DNA of 64,000 bases. Source: Piromyces finnis (Eukaryota > Neocallimastigomycota > Neocallimastigomycetes > Neocallimastigales > Neocallimastigaceae). The DNA is taken from NCBI GenBank assembly GCA_002104945.1, contig MCFH01000038.1, positions 228,501 through 292,500 of the forward strand. The letters run 5' to 3'. Below are positions 46,258 through 64,000 of this stretch, in pieces (the first letter of the stretch is position 1; each line of letters opens with the position of its first letter). Made by a program: the position numbers and the translations under genes. The notes under the pieces are model-generated. The model had not been told where the DNA came from, did not search any database, and was given only the letters and a program-made list of their open reading frames with translations.

Positions 46258-46258
<1 letters not shown>
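44779..46258 (+). CDS. Neutral sphingomyelinase-like phosphodiesterase (EEP fold), 1 intron
   Basis: Endonuclease/exonuclease/phosphatase-fold enzyme, most like neutral sphingomyelinases that release phosphocholine or related head groups from sphingolipids. Exon 1 begins with about 60 acidic Asn-rich residues without a signal peptide, then LTYNIFMRPPP (Asn74), FQECFSFGSSRI (Glu112) and GGLCLLSRFPVV. Exon 2 has KGVLFNEIEM, FTSHTQASYEHFP, CGDLNVNG (Asp239, Asn241), KCLDYFF and HLSDHYG (His378), so all metal and catalytic positions are present. About 391 residues. The best-looking donor (GTAAGT at 45282) would create a stop at the junction. The donor at 45276 with the acceptor at 45579 keeps the frame (VVNKK-I-YSEKGV). 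There is no membrane segment, unlike yeast Isc1. The exact lipid substrate is inferred. Confidence 0.82.
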
Positions 46259-46289
<31 letters not shown>

Positions 46290-46540
46290 ATAGAAAAATC
46301 ACTCAATAACTCAATAATTTATTTATTCATCTTTTTATTATCCTAGATAAATATCTATAATAATAATAATGTAAATATAAAGAAATAAATGATAATTTAA
46401 AAATAATAACAAAAATTATGATAACATCTTATTTTAATCTGTCTTTTATAATATAAACTATCGTTTTTTTAAATATATATAATTAGAATATTGTTATATA
46501 TTTTTTAATATTTAATATTTAAAATATGTATATTTATAAC

Positions 46541-46572
<32 letters not shown>

Positions 46573-46862
46573 GGAAAATTTATATAATATTTATTATATT
46601 TATTTTATATTTATTTCTTTATATGAAAATTTATAATATTATAATATTATTTTATTAGATAAAAAATAAATTAGCGATTACTCTTTGTTGTTTTTTTTTA
46701 TTATTATTTTTTTAATAGTTTATATATAATGTTGTAACACACTTTTATCTAGCAAGGAATATTTTGAGAATCTGTCTTTTTTAGATACCTACAATTATTT
46801 TTTTTTATTTTAATAGTATTAGTAAATAAACTAACTATCTATAATTAAATAATTATTAATAT
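46259..46862. other. Convergent intergenic stretch, no gene seen
   Basis: Between two convergent genes. An A run of about 30 directly follows the sphingomyelinase-like stop codon, and a (TAA)n stretch lies at about 46541-46569. No gene seen. Confidence 0.5.
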
Positions 46863-53046
<6,184 letters not shown>

Positions 53047-56000
53047 TTTGAATAACTACTATTTTTATTCTACCATATATAAAAAAAAAGTATAATTGTT
53101 TTTTTTTTCTTCTACTACTTTAAAAAAAAATTATTTCTATTATTATTTTCTATAATATAATAATAAATATTTTTTGTTTTTTGTTTATTATTTATGTTTA
53201 GAAAAGTATTTAAAATAGGCTTATTAACAATAAGTTATTGTTATGAACCATTTATAAAAAATTTTTTACTATATAGTTTTTTAATTGTATAGTATGTAAG
53301 AAAAAAAAAATAATAAATGATAAATGTTTGTTATAACTGTTTAATTATTTATTTTAATAAAAGTCTTTTTTTTTTTTTTTTTTTTTTCAAAAAGGATTAT
53401 TGAACTTTATTTATATATATATATATATAATTATATATCTATAAAAGAAAAATAGACTAAAATTTCTTAAGCTTGGTAAAAAAAAAAAGTCCTCTTTTTT
53501 TTATTATTATTAAAAGTTTTCGATATGTAATAATCGATGATAATTTTTAATTTCTGATATTCTTTATTAGAAACCAAAAAATTATTATTTAAATTTATAA
53601 TTATAATAATAAATAATAATATTATCTTTTATTAATATCTTATAAAATAAAATATTAATATAATAATATTAATGGTAATTGTAATTTTATTTTACACATT
53701 TTACTATTATCATTCTTTAATATAAAAAAAAATAAACTTTTATTAATATTATTTAGTATACTTTTTCTTTTTAATCTTAAATTTTATACATTTTCATCTT
53801 TTTAGTCTAATATAAAAATTTTAAAAATTGATTAAAAATAGAAATGGCATTAAAGATTATTAAGCATTAAAGTTTGGTAGGGTATTTATGTAATTTTGGC
53901 TAATAAATAGAATAAAAACTTTTTTATGTATTATATATTAAATTCAATAATAAAAAAAGTTTGAAGCTATAAAAAACTTTATTTTCTTTTTTTGCTAAAT
54001 TTGAAATTTAATAGTAAATAAAAATTTGAATTATGGAATAAAATTCTATTTTTGTAATGTATAAAAAAAAGTTTATAATTTATATTATCATCAGCATCAT
54101 ACTAATTAATTTATAATATCAACTATCTTCCACACAAAAATGAAACTGTTTACATTTTTTTTTTAAAAAAAAAAAAGGAAATGTAACTATTTTCAATTAA
54201 GAAAAATCAATTTACTATTGATTTAAATTAATCCAAGAAAATACGATATATATATTTCATTAACGTTTTTAAACTCTATTCAAAAGTATTGTTTATTAAT
54301 AGGGTTTAAATTTTTTTCTTTTTTTTTTTTTTATAAAACTTTTTTATTAAATTTTGTAGTTTTTTTTTTCTTTTTTTTTTTTTTTTTTTTTGAAATAATA
54401 ATAAATAGTATTTTTATGTACTTTTATTTATTAGTTATTGTTCTAAATAAGTTGAAAAGATTTATAAAATATTTAAATCTATTTTATAATACACAAACAT
54501 TGACATCCTTTTTTTTAAGTCTCTTTATTGAATTAAATAAATTTATATAAACTTTTTTTTTTTTTGTTATTACTACTATTATTTATATATTTATTTTTTA
54601 AAATATATTTTTTTTCTAATCCGTTATAAGTATATCTTCAATGAAATAAACTTTTATGAATTATTTAACCCAAATAATAAAATAAAAGAATAATATAATT
54701 AAAATATTAATTTTAATATAGAAAAAGGAATAAAAAACATTTATTTTTTAGCAATTTATTTTAAATAATATTAACATTTTTTATACAATAGCAAAAAAAA
54801 TAATGGTATCTTAATAATAGAAACTTTTTTATTTTTTTAAATAGTTAAATAATACTATGTATTTAATAGACGTTTAAAAAAAACATAACCTTTTCTATTT
54901 TGTATAATGGACATATGGGTTAAAAAAATTTTAAAGTTTTTTTTTACAATAAATAAAAAAAATTAAAGGTTAGGTAAACCGAAAATTTATTAATTTGTAA
55001 TGCATTATAACCAAAGATATATAATATGATTTTCTCTTTAATTTGAAATAAACATAATACATATAATGCATATATACAATATATAAAATAAAAAAAAATA
55101 ATGAATTGTTATATAATTTAACTATTTCATCTTTGATGTAATTCAAAGTATATATTTTTTATATTTTCCTTTATAAATGTATCATCCATTAATATATTAA
55201 ATATATTTAATATTTAATCCAATTATATTAAAACTATATGTAAAAAAAAAAAAGTAAACTTTCATGATAAAGATGTTATATTTATGTAATAATAATAGTA
55301 TGTATTATGGTTTTAAATTTGAATTTTATAAATAACTTTATATATTCTCAATTATTTTCTGTATTTAAATGAATAAACAAAATAGTATAAAAAAAAAATT
55401 CTTTAGGAAAAGTTTGTCATTTGATTGGATAGCTACCCATTAAAAGATAAATCTTTTTATTATTAAATCTAAATAAAGGATCAACAAGATACCTACAAAT
55501 GCAATCAAACGATTCCTTTTAGTTGAACCGTTTATTTATTTAAATTTAAATATTTATAAAAATAAATAATGTGGCAAGAAAAGCATACTATTAATTGATT
55601 GTAGGAATATCATGCCTTTTGTTTTCATAGCAAGTTATTATAGTTGGTTTGATTAATTCATCCTAAAAATCATCACTTTTTTTATTATTATTATTTTAAA
55701 TAAAATCAGTAGGATTTAAATTTTAATTCTTCAAGTAATTTATCCTTGAAATATATTATTTGAAAAATATCATTATCTTTAATAATTAAATACTAGAAAA
55801 AAAAAAAAAAAGTCTTTTTTTAACATTTCTACTGTTGTATATTTGAAACAAAATTTTAATAAATTTGGATAATTAGTGGAATTTTATATTAAATCTTTTT
55901 AATGCCATTTCACTTAGTAATGTATCATGAAAAAAGTATAGAATATAAGATAGATTCTGTTTTTATTTTAAAATAAACATTATATACATTTTCACTTTTC

Positions 56001-58213
56001 ATTGTATGTAATATCGAGAATAAAAATAATAAAAGGTGAATTCATGTCATAATACTTAATAGGGTAGCTAAAAAAATTTTTAAAATAATTTAAATCAATT
56101 CTAACCCTTTAACTCTAAATTATATATATATATTTAAAAAAAGCGCTAAGTCATCTATTGATGAATGTTTATATTTCTATATAATTTTTAAATATATTTC
56201 TGTATATTGTAATAAAAGGTGAGTATCTTTTATCTATTTTATGTTTTATGATAGTTTTTTTTTCCTTTTTTTTTTACATTAATGGATAAATATTTAAGTT
56301 TTTAAACTTTTTCAAACTCATTATCTTATTTAACTTTCTTTGTGTGACCTATCTTTTTTTAAATCTTATCATCCACATTATGTATACAATATGTAATTGT
56401 GAATTTTGTTTTTTTATCAAATACTAAATATTTCATTCATTTGCTTTTTATATAAGCGATATCTGTATTACTACTAATAAAATAGTACCAATAAACTGCT
56501 ATTTTTATAATAAATTAATCCCTTAATTAAAAAAAAGTTTAACATTTCTATTAATGATTCATTTAATAATGTAATAAAACATGTAATAAAATTAAAATTT
56601 TTGTGTAATGTAAAAAATCCACGTTTAATATAAAGAATAAGGAAAATGAATTTTTTTTTTTTTTTAAAATAAAAGAGTAATACTTTTAAAAATAATTTAA
56701 ATAAATTCCAGTCTTTAGAGTTTAATCCCTTTTCACTTAAAAGTACAATTTACTTGAATGCTTAATGCTTTTATCAAATACTAAAGCTTTCCTTTTTTTT
56801 TTTTTTTTTTTTACTTTACTTGTGATTTTAAACTTTTGATAAATATAAAGGATTAAAAGTTTTTTAATTTACTATATAAGGATAATAAGATAAGTTTAAA
56901 AAATAAAACACAGTTATTTTTAAAAGTATAATGGTAAAGATAGAAAAATGTTTCTTTTTTCTATTCTCATACATAGGTTCACTTGTAAACTTCGAAAAAT
57001 GTAAATGTAAAATGTAAATTACGTTAATAAAAAGACTCTTTTATTAATTAAAAAAACTTATCAAATTTTCTGTATATTTGATAAAGTTGATGTTTCCTTG
57101 GTATAATAAAGTTACACATTTGTCGATTAACTCTATTAAAGTTAATGAAATTGCGATATAACTATTAGAGTAGCAGCACTTAACCGACATTTATTATCAT
57201 TTAAGTTTTTATTATTTTATATATATTTTACATTATAAAGTTTAATTTGATTATATACACATATACTTATATATATACATTAATAGATACATATTTAATG
57301 CATTAAGTATTCTTTTTTTACAACTTTAAAATAGCATTATCATTATCTTTTTAGTATTATCATTTTTTATATTCATTAAAGTTTTAAAATTAATTATTTA
57401 GTGTAATCGTAAGAATGAAAGTTCTCTCCTCCTCCTCCTTCATTAAAAAATGATAAATAATAATTTTCAAATTTTCCATTTTTATATATTTTTTTTTTTT
57501 AATTAAATTATATTATCATTTTTATAAATTCTATTCTTATATTTTTATTAATAATGAATTCATTTGAATATAAAAAAAGAAGTCTTTTTTTTTTTTAATA
57601 ATTTTTATCTTAAAAGTTTTTTTAAAATTTAACATTATCAAAATTCATTTTTATATTAAACTTTTAAAGTTTATTATTTTTTAAAAAAAAGATAAATTGT
57701 TATATATATTAAAATATATTCGTTTATATTACCTAATAGATTTAAATTTTTATCAATTTAAAAAAAAGTTACGATAAAATTTAAAATTATCAGTTACATT
57801 TTATCAATGTACATTATATTAACATTAGCCACAAGTAATTTAATTTATATTATGAAAAATGTTAAATAATATGTACATTTTATATTTTATAGTATCAAAA
57901 AAAAAAAAAAAGATAAAAAACTCTTAAAATAACAATGTTAGGTATATTCAACAATTCTTTTTTTTTTTATCAAAATATAATAGTATTACTATTGCTTAGG
58001 ATTACTTACTATTGACATACTTTTTAAAAGGTTTTGAAAAACCAATAAATATACATATGTGGTATATATATAATATATATAATATATATTTATTTATGTA
58101 AAGTTTAAACCCTTTATAAATTTATTTTATATTTAAAAAAAGGAAAATTTTTACTATTCTTGTTATTCCTCTACCAAGAATTATTAATAATAATAAGGAA
58201 TAGATGTCCAACC

Positions 58214-58251
58214 ACTACTACTACTACTACTACCACCACCACCACCACCAA
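58214..58251. repeat. (ACT)n-(ACC)n compound microsatellite
   Basis: Six act units run into six acc units and then ataataat. Isolated in non-coding DNA; it would encode Thr or Pro/His runs, but no open reading frame surrounds it. Confidence 0.9.
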
Positions 58252-59351
58252 TAATAAATATTTTTTATACAACTATTAAATTAAAAAAAAAAAAAAAAAA
58301 CATTTTTATTAAAGTATTATATAGAATGGTATATTTTAATTCATAAAGGAATATATATTTTTAATATTTGTACTCTGTATTGTGATATGAGATAGGGAAT
58401 TTTTACGTTTAATAAAGGAAACAAATTATCCTAAAAAAAGCATTACTCATATATTTATTTTTTTAAACAAATAGTTTGACTTTCTTTTTAACCTTGTGTA
58501 TATAATTAAAATTATCCTTTTACCTATTAGTCATTCTTTATTCGAATTATCTATTTCAGTTTTTTTATAGGAAATAGAGACATAAAAAGTTAATTTCATA
58601 TATATTTTTTTCTGTTCATAATGTAGACTTTATAAAGTCATCAGCTTTTATAGTATCGTTAATATTCTATTTTATTTTAATTCTTGCGTGGTGGTAGATG
58701 GTTGTAGGGTGGTGGGTTATTTAGGCTATTATCTTTCTTTTTTTATATTTTTTTTATCAATTTAATAAATACATTATTCTATTACATTTTAAATACTTTA
58801 ATGTAATGTATTGAAATGATCCTATCATTAAGAATTAAAATTATCTTTGATACATTCCACCAAATTACAATTAATATAAATACATAGTGTAATATATTTT
58901 TTTTATATTTATAGCGTCATTTTATTTATCTTATTTATTATTATTATTTATATTTATATAATTTTATTATTAGAATTTTTATGCTTTTTTTTTAAATTAA
59001 CTTTTACTTTAAACTATAAATATACACCAATATATAGTATAATATATAAAATAATATTTTATATTAGAGTTTAATAAATGTTTAAAATTATTTATAATAT
59101 ATACTAAATTTATTGTATTTTTTTTGATAAAAATTTATTATAATATATTAGATAATCAATTTTAATATATAATAATATATATAAATAATATATTTGATGT
59201 GCCATTCTTCATATTGGTATTATCCATTTTTCATTAGAAAAAAAAAGATAATTAATATATAATAATATATATAATGTATATATTATCAATGAATTGAATA
59301 GTATTAATAATATTATCCATAATTTAAATAATAGAAGAGAATCCTTATATC

Positions 59352-59490
59352 AAAAAAAAAAAAAAAAAAAAACCTGCCTTGTAATCATGTAAAGTGCTAG
59401 TTGCTTAGCTTAATACTTCCCAAAGTTGACATCGTCAAAAGCATGAAACTATACCAATTCTCATTGTGGAGAAAAATGGTTCGCGTGTTT
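59352..59490 (-). ncRNA. Weak candidate small RNA ending in a T run
   Basis: A ~115 bp patch of near-balanced composition in an otherwise extremely AT-rich interval. Read on the minus strand it ends ggcagg followed by 21 T, as a pol III transcript would, and contains a small stem (ttgac-gat-gtcaa). It does not match tRNA, 5S, U6 or other RNAs that I can recall. It could equally be a mobile-element fragment read from the A-run side. Confidence 0.2.
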
Positions 59491-60358
59491 CTATTGATAT
59501 AATGATGGTTTACTTTTCTTATTGGATTTATTTATTATTTATTATGGAGAAGGTGTGTGCATTTTCCCTTTTTTTTTTTTTTTTTTTAAAAAAAGGAATA
59601 TCTTTTTATTCTTTAATAAATGGAATTATTTGTAAAGACTAATCTTATTATAATGTTCTTCCTTTGTCCTTTTTTTTTTTGTTGAAAAGGTTTTTAATTT
59701 TTTCTTTTTTAAAAAAAAAGTTGTTTATGATAAACTAGGGTGAATGACAATTTGATAAGTTGTATTAATCATAAAAACCTTTAAAGGAATCTATCAAAAG
59801 GCCTTATTACAAATGATGATGATTATGCCATTGAATTGTTTTTAAATATTAATAGTACATTCTGGTACATATCAACAATTTAATTAATATTTTTATCAAG
59901 GTTTTAGTTATCTTTTTTTTTTATGGAGAATAGTTAATAATATTAATAAAATAATAAAATAATAATAATAATTTTTTTTATTTAATAATAATTGGAATAA
60001 ATTTCTAATCAAATTTTTATTTAAAAAAAATAGATAAAATTTTTTTAAAAAATCTAAAAACTATATAAAGACCTAAATTTTTTTTAATTTTTTTTTTTTT
60101 TTTTTAATTCATCATACAACAAACAATCAAAAAAAAAATAATATTTAAATATATATATATATAATTATTAATTATATATTTTATATTATAAAATAGAAAA
60201 AAAAAAACATCTCTTTTTTATTTGTTTTTATTTTATGTATATATTTTTTTAATAAAAAAAAAACAAATAAAGCAATTTTTATTTTAGTCCAATATTTTAT
60301 TTTATGAAAATAATATATTAAAAAAAATAAAAAAATTTTAGAATAAAAATATTTCAAA

Positions 60359-63004
60359 ATGGCTTCTGTCAGAAACAATTCCCTTTTAGCTATTACTAAC
60401 TACAATCAACGTAACATTGAACCACCAAAGCGTGCTAATGGTAAACCATTATACACCTCTGAATACTTTGGTCAAAATGTTTTCACTCTTAAGGAAATGG
60501 AAAGAACTCTTCCAAAGTCCATTTTCCAAAAGTTCATCCAACAACAAAAAGTATATATTATTATATTTATAATTTTATATTTTTATAAAAAAAAATAATA
60601 TACAAAAGCGATAGTAGAAAGAGAGTAAAAGTCAATATAAAATAAGAAATAGATTAGCGTATATAGAAAGAAAACCTATTTTTTTTAAAAAAAGAAAAAT
60701 AGTAAAAGAAGTATAATAGAAAAATAAAAACATAAAAGCTTTTAAGATAATAATAGTTTAGAATACCAGACTTTATTAACCTATACTTTGAAGTAATAGG
60801 TAAAAACAATTAATATGATAATTACTAACTTATATTAAATTATTATTTAATAAAACTAGGGTCGTGTCAGCTTAGATCGTGCTACTGCTGATGCTATTGC
60901 TCATGCTGCCAGAGTTTGGGCTATGGACAAGTAAACCATAATTGTATTTTGATATAAAATTATAATTCGAAATTTATTGTATTAATAAATAATTATTAAA
61001 TAATTAAATAGGGGTGCTACTCACTTCACTCACTGGTTCCAACCACAAACTGATTCTACTGCTGAAAAGCATGATGCTTTCCTTTCTTTAAAGACTTCTA
61101 TTACTAACGGTCATGAAACTATCACCGCTATTGATACTTTCTCTGGTTCCCAACTTCTCCAAGCTGAACCAGATGCTTCCTCATTCCCAAATGGTGGTAT
61201 GAGAACTACTTTTGAAGCTCGTGGTTACACTGTCTGGGATACTACTTCTCCAATGTTCATCCAAGAAGGTCCACACAGCACTGCTGTTCTTTACATTCCA
61301 TGTGTCTTCATTTCTTACAATGGTGAAGCTCTTGATGAAAAGACTGCTCTCTTACGTTCTAACGAAGCTATTTCTCATGCTGCTGTTAGATTATTACACC
61401 TTATTGGTAACACTGATACTAAGCGTGTTATCACTACTCTTGGTGTTGAACAAGAATTCTTCCTTGTTGACCGTGGTCTCTGTACCTTACGTCCAGATCT
61501 TAAGATTTGTGGTCGTACTTTAGTTGGTTCAGTCCCACCAAAGCACCAACAATTAGAAGACCACTACTTCGGTAAGATGCCAAGTCGTGTTCTTGCTACT
61601 ATTAGTGAAACTGAAATTGAATTATTCAAGCTCGGTGTTCCAATGAAGACTCGTCACAACGAAGTTGCTCCAGGTCAATTTGAAATGGCTCCAATCTTTG
61701 AAGAATCTTCTCTTGCTGTTGACCACAACCTCTTAACTATGGAAGTTCTTCACCGTGTTGCTCACCGTCACAAGTTAAAGGTTCTTTACCACGAAAAGCC
61801 ATTCAAGGGTGTTAACGGTTCTGGTAAGCACTGTAACTGGTCTCTTTCTACTGATACTGGTGAAAACATTCTTGACCCATCTGTCAAGCCAGAAACCAAC
61901 CCACGTTTCCTTCTCTTCTTTATTGCTACTATCTACGCTGTTTACAGACACGGTGCTCTTCTTCGTGCTGCTATTGCTACCTCTAGTAACGAACACCGTC
62001 TTGGTGCCAATGAAGCTCCACCAGGTATCATCTCCGTTTTCCTTGGTGACCAACTTAACGAAGTCTTAAACGCTGTTGAAGAACAACGTGAAATCAAGAA
62101 CTTCTCTCAACACCAAATTCAATCTGTTAAGGTTGGTGGAACTATTCTTGATCTTAAGATTGCTACTCTTCCACCAATTTCTCGTGATCTTACCGATCGT
62201 AACCGTACTTCTCCATTTGCTTTCACTGGTAACAAGTTCGAATTCCGTGCTGTTGGTTCTAAGCAATCTCCATCCTTCCCAGTTACTTTACTTAACGTTG
62301 CCGTCTGTGCCGCTCTTAACGAAATCTCTAATGAATTAGAAAAGATTAAGGGTGAAAAGACCTTCGCTTCTCTTGAAGATGTTCTTACAGTTGTTCGTAT
62401 CTTCATCAAGAAGAGTAAGGCTATTCGTTTCGAAGGTGATAACTACTCTCAAGAATGGGTTGAAGAAGCTGCTAGACGTGGTATTCCAAACATCACTTCT
62501 TGCCCAGAAGCCTTCAAGATGTTACTTGACCCAGTTCACCAAAAGATTCTTACTGAAACCGTTCCAATCTTCACTATTCCAGAAGTTCAATCTCGTTACC
62601 ACATTCTTAACGAAAAGTACGTTAAGGACTTATTAATTGAAGGTAACACCTTAAAGGGATTAATTTCTCAATACATTATCCCATCTGCCTTTGAATACAG
62701 AAGAGAAATTGCTGAATCTCTTGTTTCTCTTAACTCTATCGGTATTGACATTTCTGCTTCTCCAGAAAAGGCTGTTCTTGTTAAGATTGGTGACCTTACC
62801 AATAAGATTACTCAACTTAAGGGTGAACTTGAAAAGGCCATTGCTGAAGTTTCCAGCACTCAAGATATTGTTTTAGCTGCTGAAAAGGCTCACCACGAAA
62901 TCTTAAAGGTTATGGATGACATTAGAACTAACGTTGATGTCTTAGAACAAATTGTTGCTGACAAGTACTGGAGTCTTCCAAAGTACAGCGAACTTTTATT
63001 CTAA
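60359..63004 (+). CDS. glnN: Glutamine synthetase type III (GSIII), 2 introns
   Basis: ATP-dependent amidation of glutamate with ammonium. Exons 60359-60550, 60860-60930 and 61012-63004 (introns GTATAT..TAG and GTAAAC..TAG) give 751 residues, close to the usual ~700-730 of GSIII and about twice the eukaryotic GSII. The N-terminal GSIII domain (RANGKPLYTSEYFGQNVFTL) is followed by the catalytic core: MRTTFEARGYTVWD, EQEFFLVD (about 234-241), NEVAPGQFEMAPIFEE, GSGKHCNWSLS, EHRLGANEAPPG and NKFEFRAVGSKQSPS. The C-terminus is a long helical region (KITQLKGELEKAI). Codons are strongly biased to C-ending forms (ttc, aac, cac, aag), unlike the PKS-like gene, suggesting high expression. The symbol follows bacterial GSIII usage. 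Confidence 0.93.
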
Positions 63005-63712
63005 ATGTAAATTTTTTTATTTCTCATTAAAATGATCATGCTTTTTTTGCTCTATAAAAAGACAAAATCATAAACGAAAAAAATCTTGAAAATTATATTT
63101 TTCTTATCTAATACACACCTATTTATTATAAAATCCCTATATAAACAATATAAATTATCAAAGTTAAACATACAAAACAAAAGAAAAAAAAAAAGAGATG
63201 AATTTTCAAACTATATATATATCAAACAAAATCCGAAGTTTATTATTCATAAATCTCAAAACTTTTTTTAAACACAAAGACAAAAGAAAAATAGCTTTTT
63301 CCTATTAAAGAAAGAGGTTATTTTTATAATTAGAATTTTCATATATTTTATTTTTTTTTTTTAAATATCATAATAAATTAATATTAAGAAGAATAAATTA
63401 TCCTAATTAAAATACATTTGTAAACATACCATTTTTTTTTAAAACTAATAGTTTAAAAAAAAAAGATCTCTTAAAGAAAAAATAAAATAAAAATAAATCA
63501 TTAATATTAATTAAAAAAAAAAAAATAAAGAAAAGATTATTTATTTTTAGTGTTTTTATATATATATAATATATTTCAGTTTTGAAGTAGGGTAAAATTT
63601 AAAACTTTTTTCTAGGTAATAGTTTGGTTATAAATATTTCGAAAGTAAAAATGTGTTTTTTTATTTTTTTTTCTTTTTGTAAAAGAGATAGTATTTAGTT
63701 TATGGGATGCTA
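63005..63712. other. 3' flank of glutamine synthetase, no gene seen
   Basis: AT-rich, with A and T runs; no gene or RNA recognised. Confidence 0.5.
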
Positions 63713-64000
63713 CCCTCTTGGGAACGTGCCTTCATTTATTTAATAAATGTAGTTTCTCAAGGGGGGTCTACTCATGCTCATTCCCTCTTGGGAACGTGCC
63801 TTCATTTATTTAATAAATGTAGTTTCTCAAGGGGGTCTACTCATGCTCCCTCTTGGGAACGTGCCTTCATTTATTTAATAAATGTAGTTTCTCAAGGGGG
63901 TCTACTCATGCTCATGGTACTGAGAGAGTAGAAAGAATTAAATCCAAGTATTGCGCAATGGATGCTTGGTGCCCTCTTAGGAATGTGCCTTCATTTATTT
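63713..64000. repeat. Tandem array of ~65-70 bp hairpin units, running off the window
   Basis: Three consecutive units start with ccctcttg at 63713, 63783 and 63848, and a diverged one at 63972. Each contains catttatttaataaatg at its centre. The start (ccctcttgggaa) pairs with its end (ttctcaaggggg) at 10 of 12 positions, so every unit can fold into an imperfect hairpin. Open frames through it exist only because of the repeat. Composition is richer in GC than the flanks. Confidence 0.85.

Larger units (their letters stand above)
53047..60358. other. 7.3 kb AT-rich intergenic stretch, no gene seen
   Basis: Divergent interval between the helical-protein gene and the glutamine synthetase gene. 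Read on both strands; only A/T runs, a small (ACT)n/(ACC)n block at 58214-58251 and a GC-richer patch at 59373-59490 stand out. No open frame with credible composition. Confidence 0.5.

Noticed and set aside
46259-46288. A run directly after the sphingomyelinase-like stop as a sign of retroposition
   Set aside because: The gene still has an intron, and no flanking duplication was found.
63707-63931. 74-residue open frame with repeated SWERAFIYLINVVSQGG
   Set aside because: It simply translates the tandem hairpin repeat and changes frame between units; no coding evidence.

Overview
The window looks like nuclear DNA of an anaerobic gut fungus (Neocallimastigomycota). I infer this from the extreme AT richness, long A/T homopolymer tracts, short GT-AG introns, a large set of secreted GH11 xylanases with Asn/Gln/Trp-rich tails, one fungal-type CBM1, and a type III glutamine synthetase. 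No database search was possible; all identities come from reading motifs.

Layout. (1) 1-24 kb is a xylanase amplification: seven GH11 genes (one cut by the left edge) plus one decayed GH11 relic, in both orientations. Two genes sit in the arms of a ~2.56 kb inverted repeat (7455-10019 / 10777-13335). Two others lie in a ~2.9 kb direct duplication (1-2932 / ~18979-21917). The copies share a nearly invariant signal peptide and catalytic domain and differ in a fast-changing C-terminal tail; the last copy ends in a CBM1. Each gene has a TATAAATA(G)-type box about 180-250 bp upstream. Relics of a reverse transcriptase, an ankyrin-repeat protein and a short poly-A retroelement copy lie in and next to this region. 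(2) 27.6-29.1 kb carries a rhomboid protease with all catalytic residues. (3) 34.4-46.3 kb has three same-strand genes: an LCB1-like alpha-oxoamine synthase with one clear and one probable intron, a 2589-residue PKS-like protein, and a neutral-sphingomyelinase-like phosphodiesterase. The PKS-like protein has intact KS, DH and KR motifs, degenerate AT and ER, no visible ACP, and a crotonase-like C-terminus. Together they suggest a sphingoid-like or unusual lipid pathway. (4) 46.9-53.0 kb, minus strand, is a 12-exon gene for a ~1358-residue helical (HEAT/ARM-like) protein of unknown function; one of its introns looks like a U12-type AT-AC intron. (5) 60.4-63.0 kb is a three-exon type III glutamine synthetase. 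(6) The right edge enters an array of ~65-70 bp hairpin-forming repeats.

The most interesting points are the oxoamine synthase/PKS/sphingomyelinase trio, the putative U12 intron, and the xylanase array with its palindrome and tail-repeat length variation. Long stretches (29.1-34.4 kb and 53.0-60.4 kb) hold no gene that I can support.
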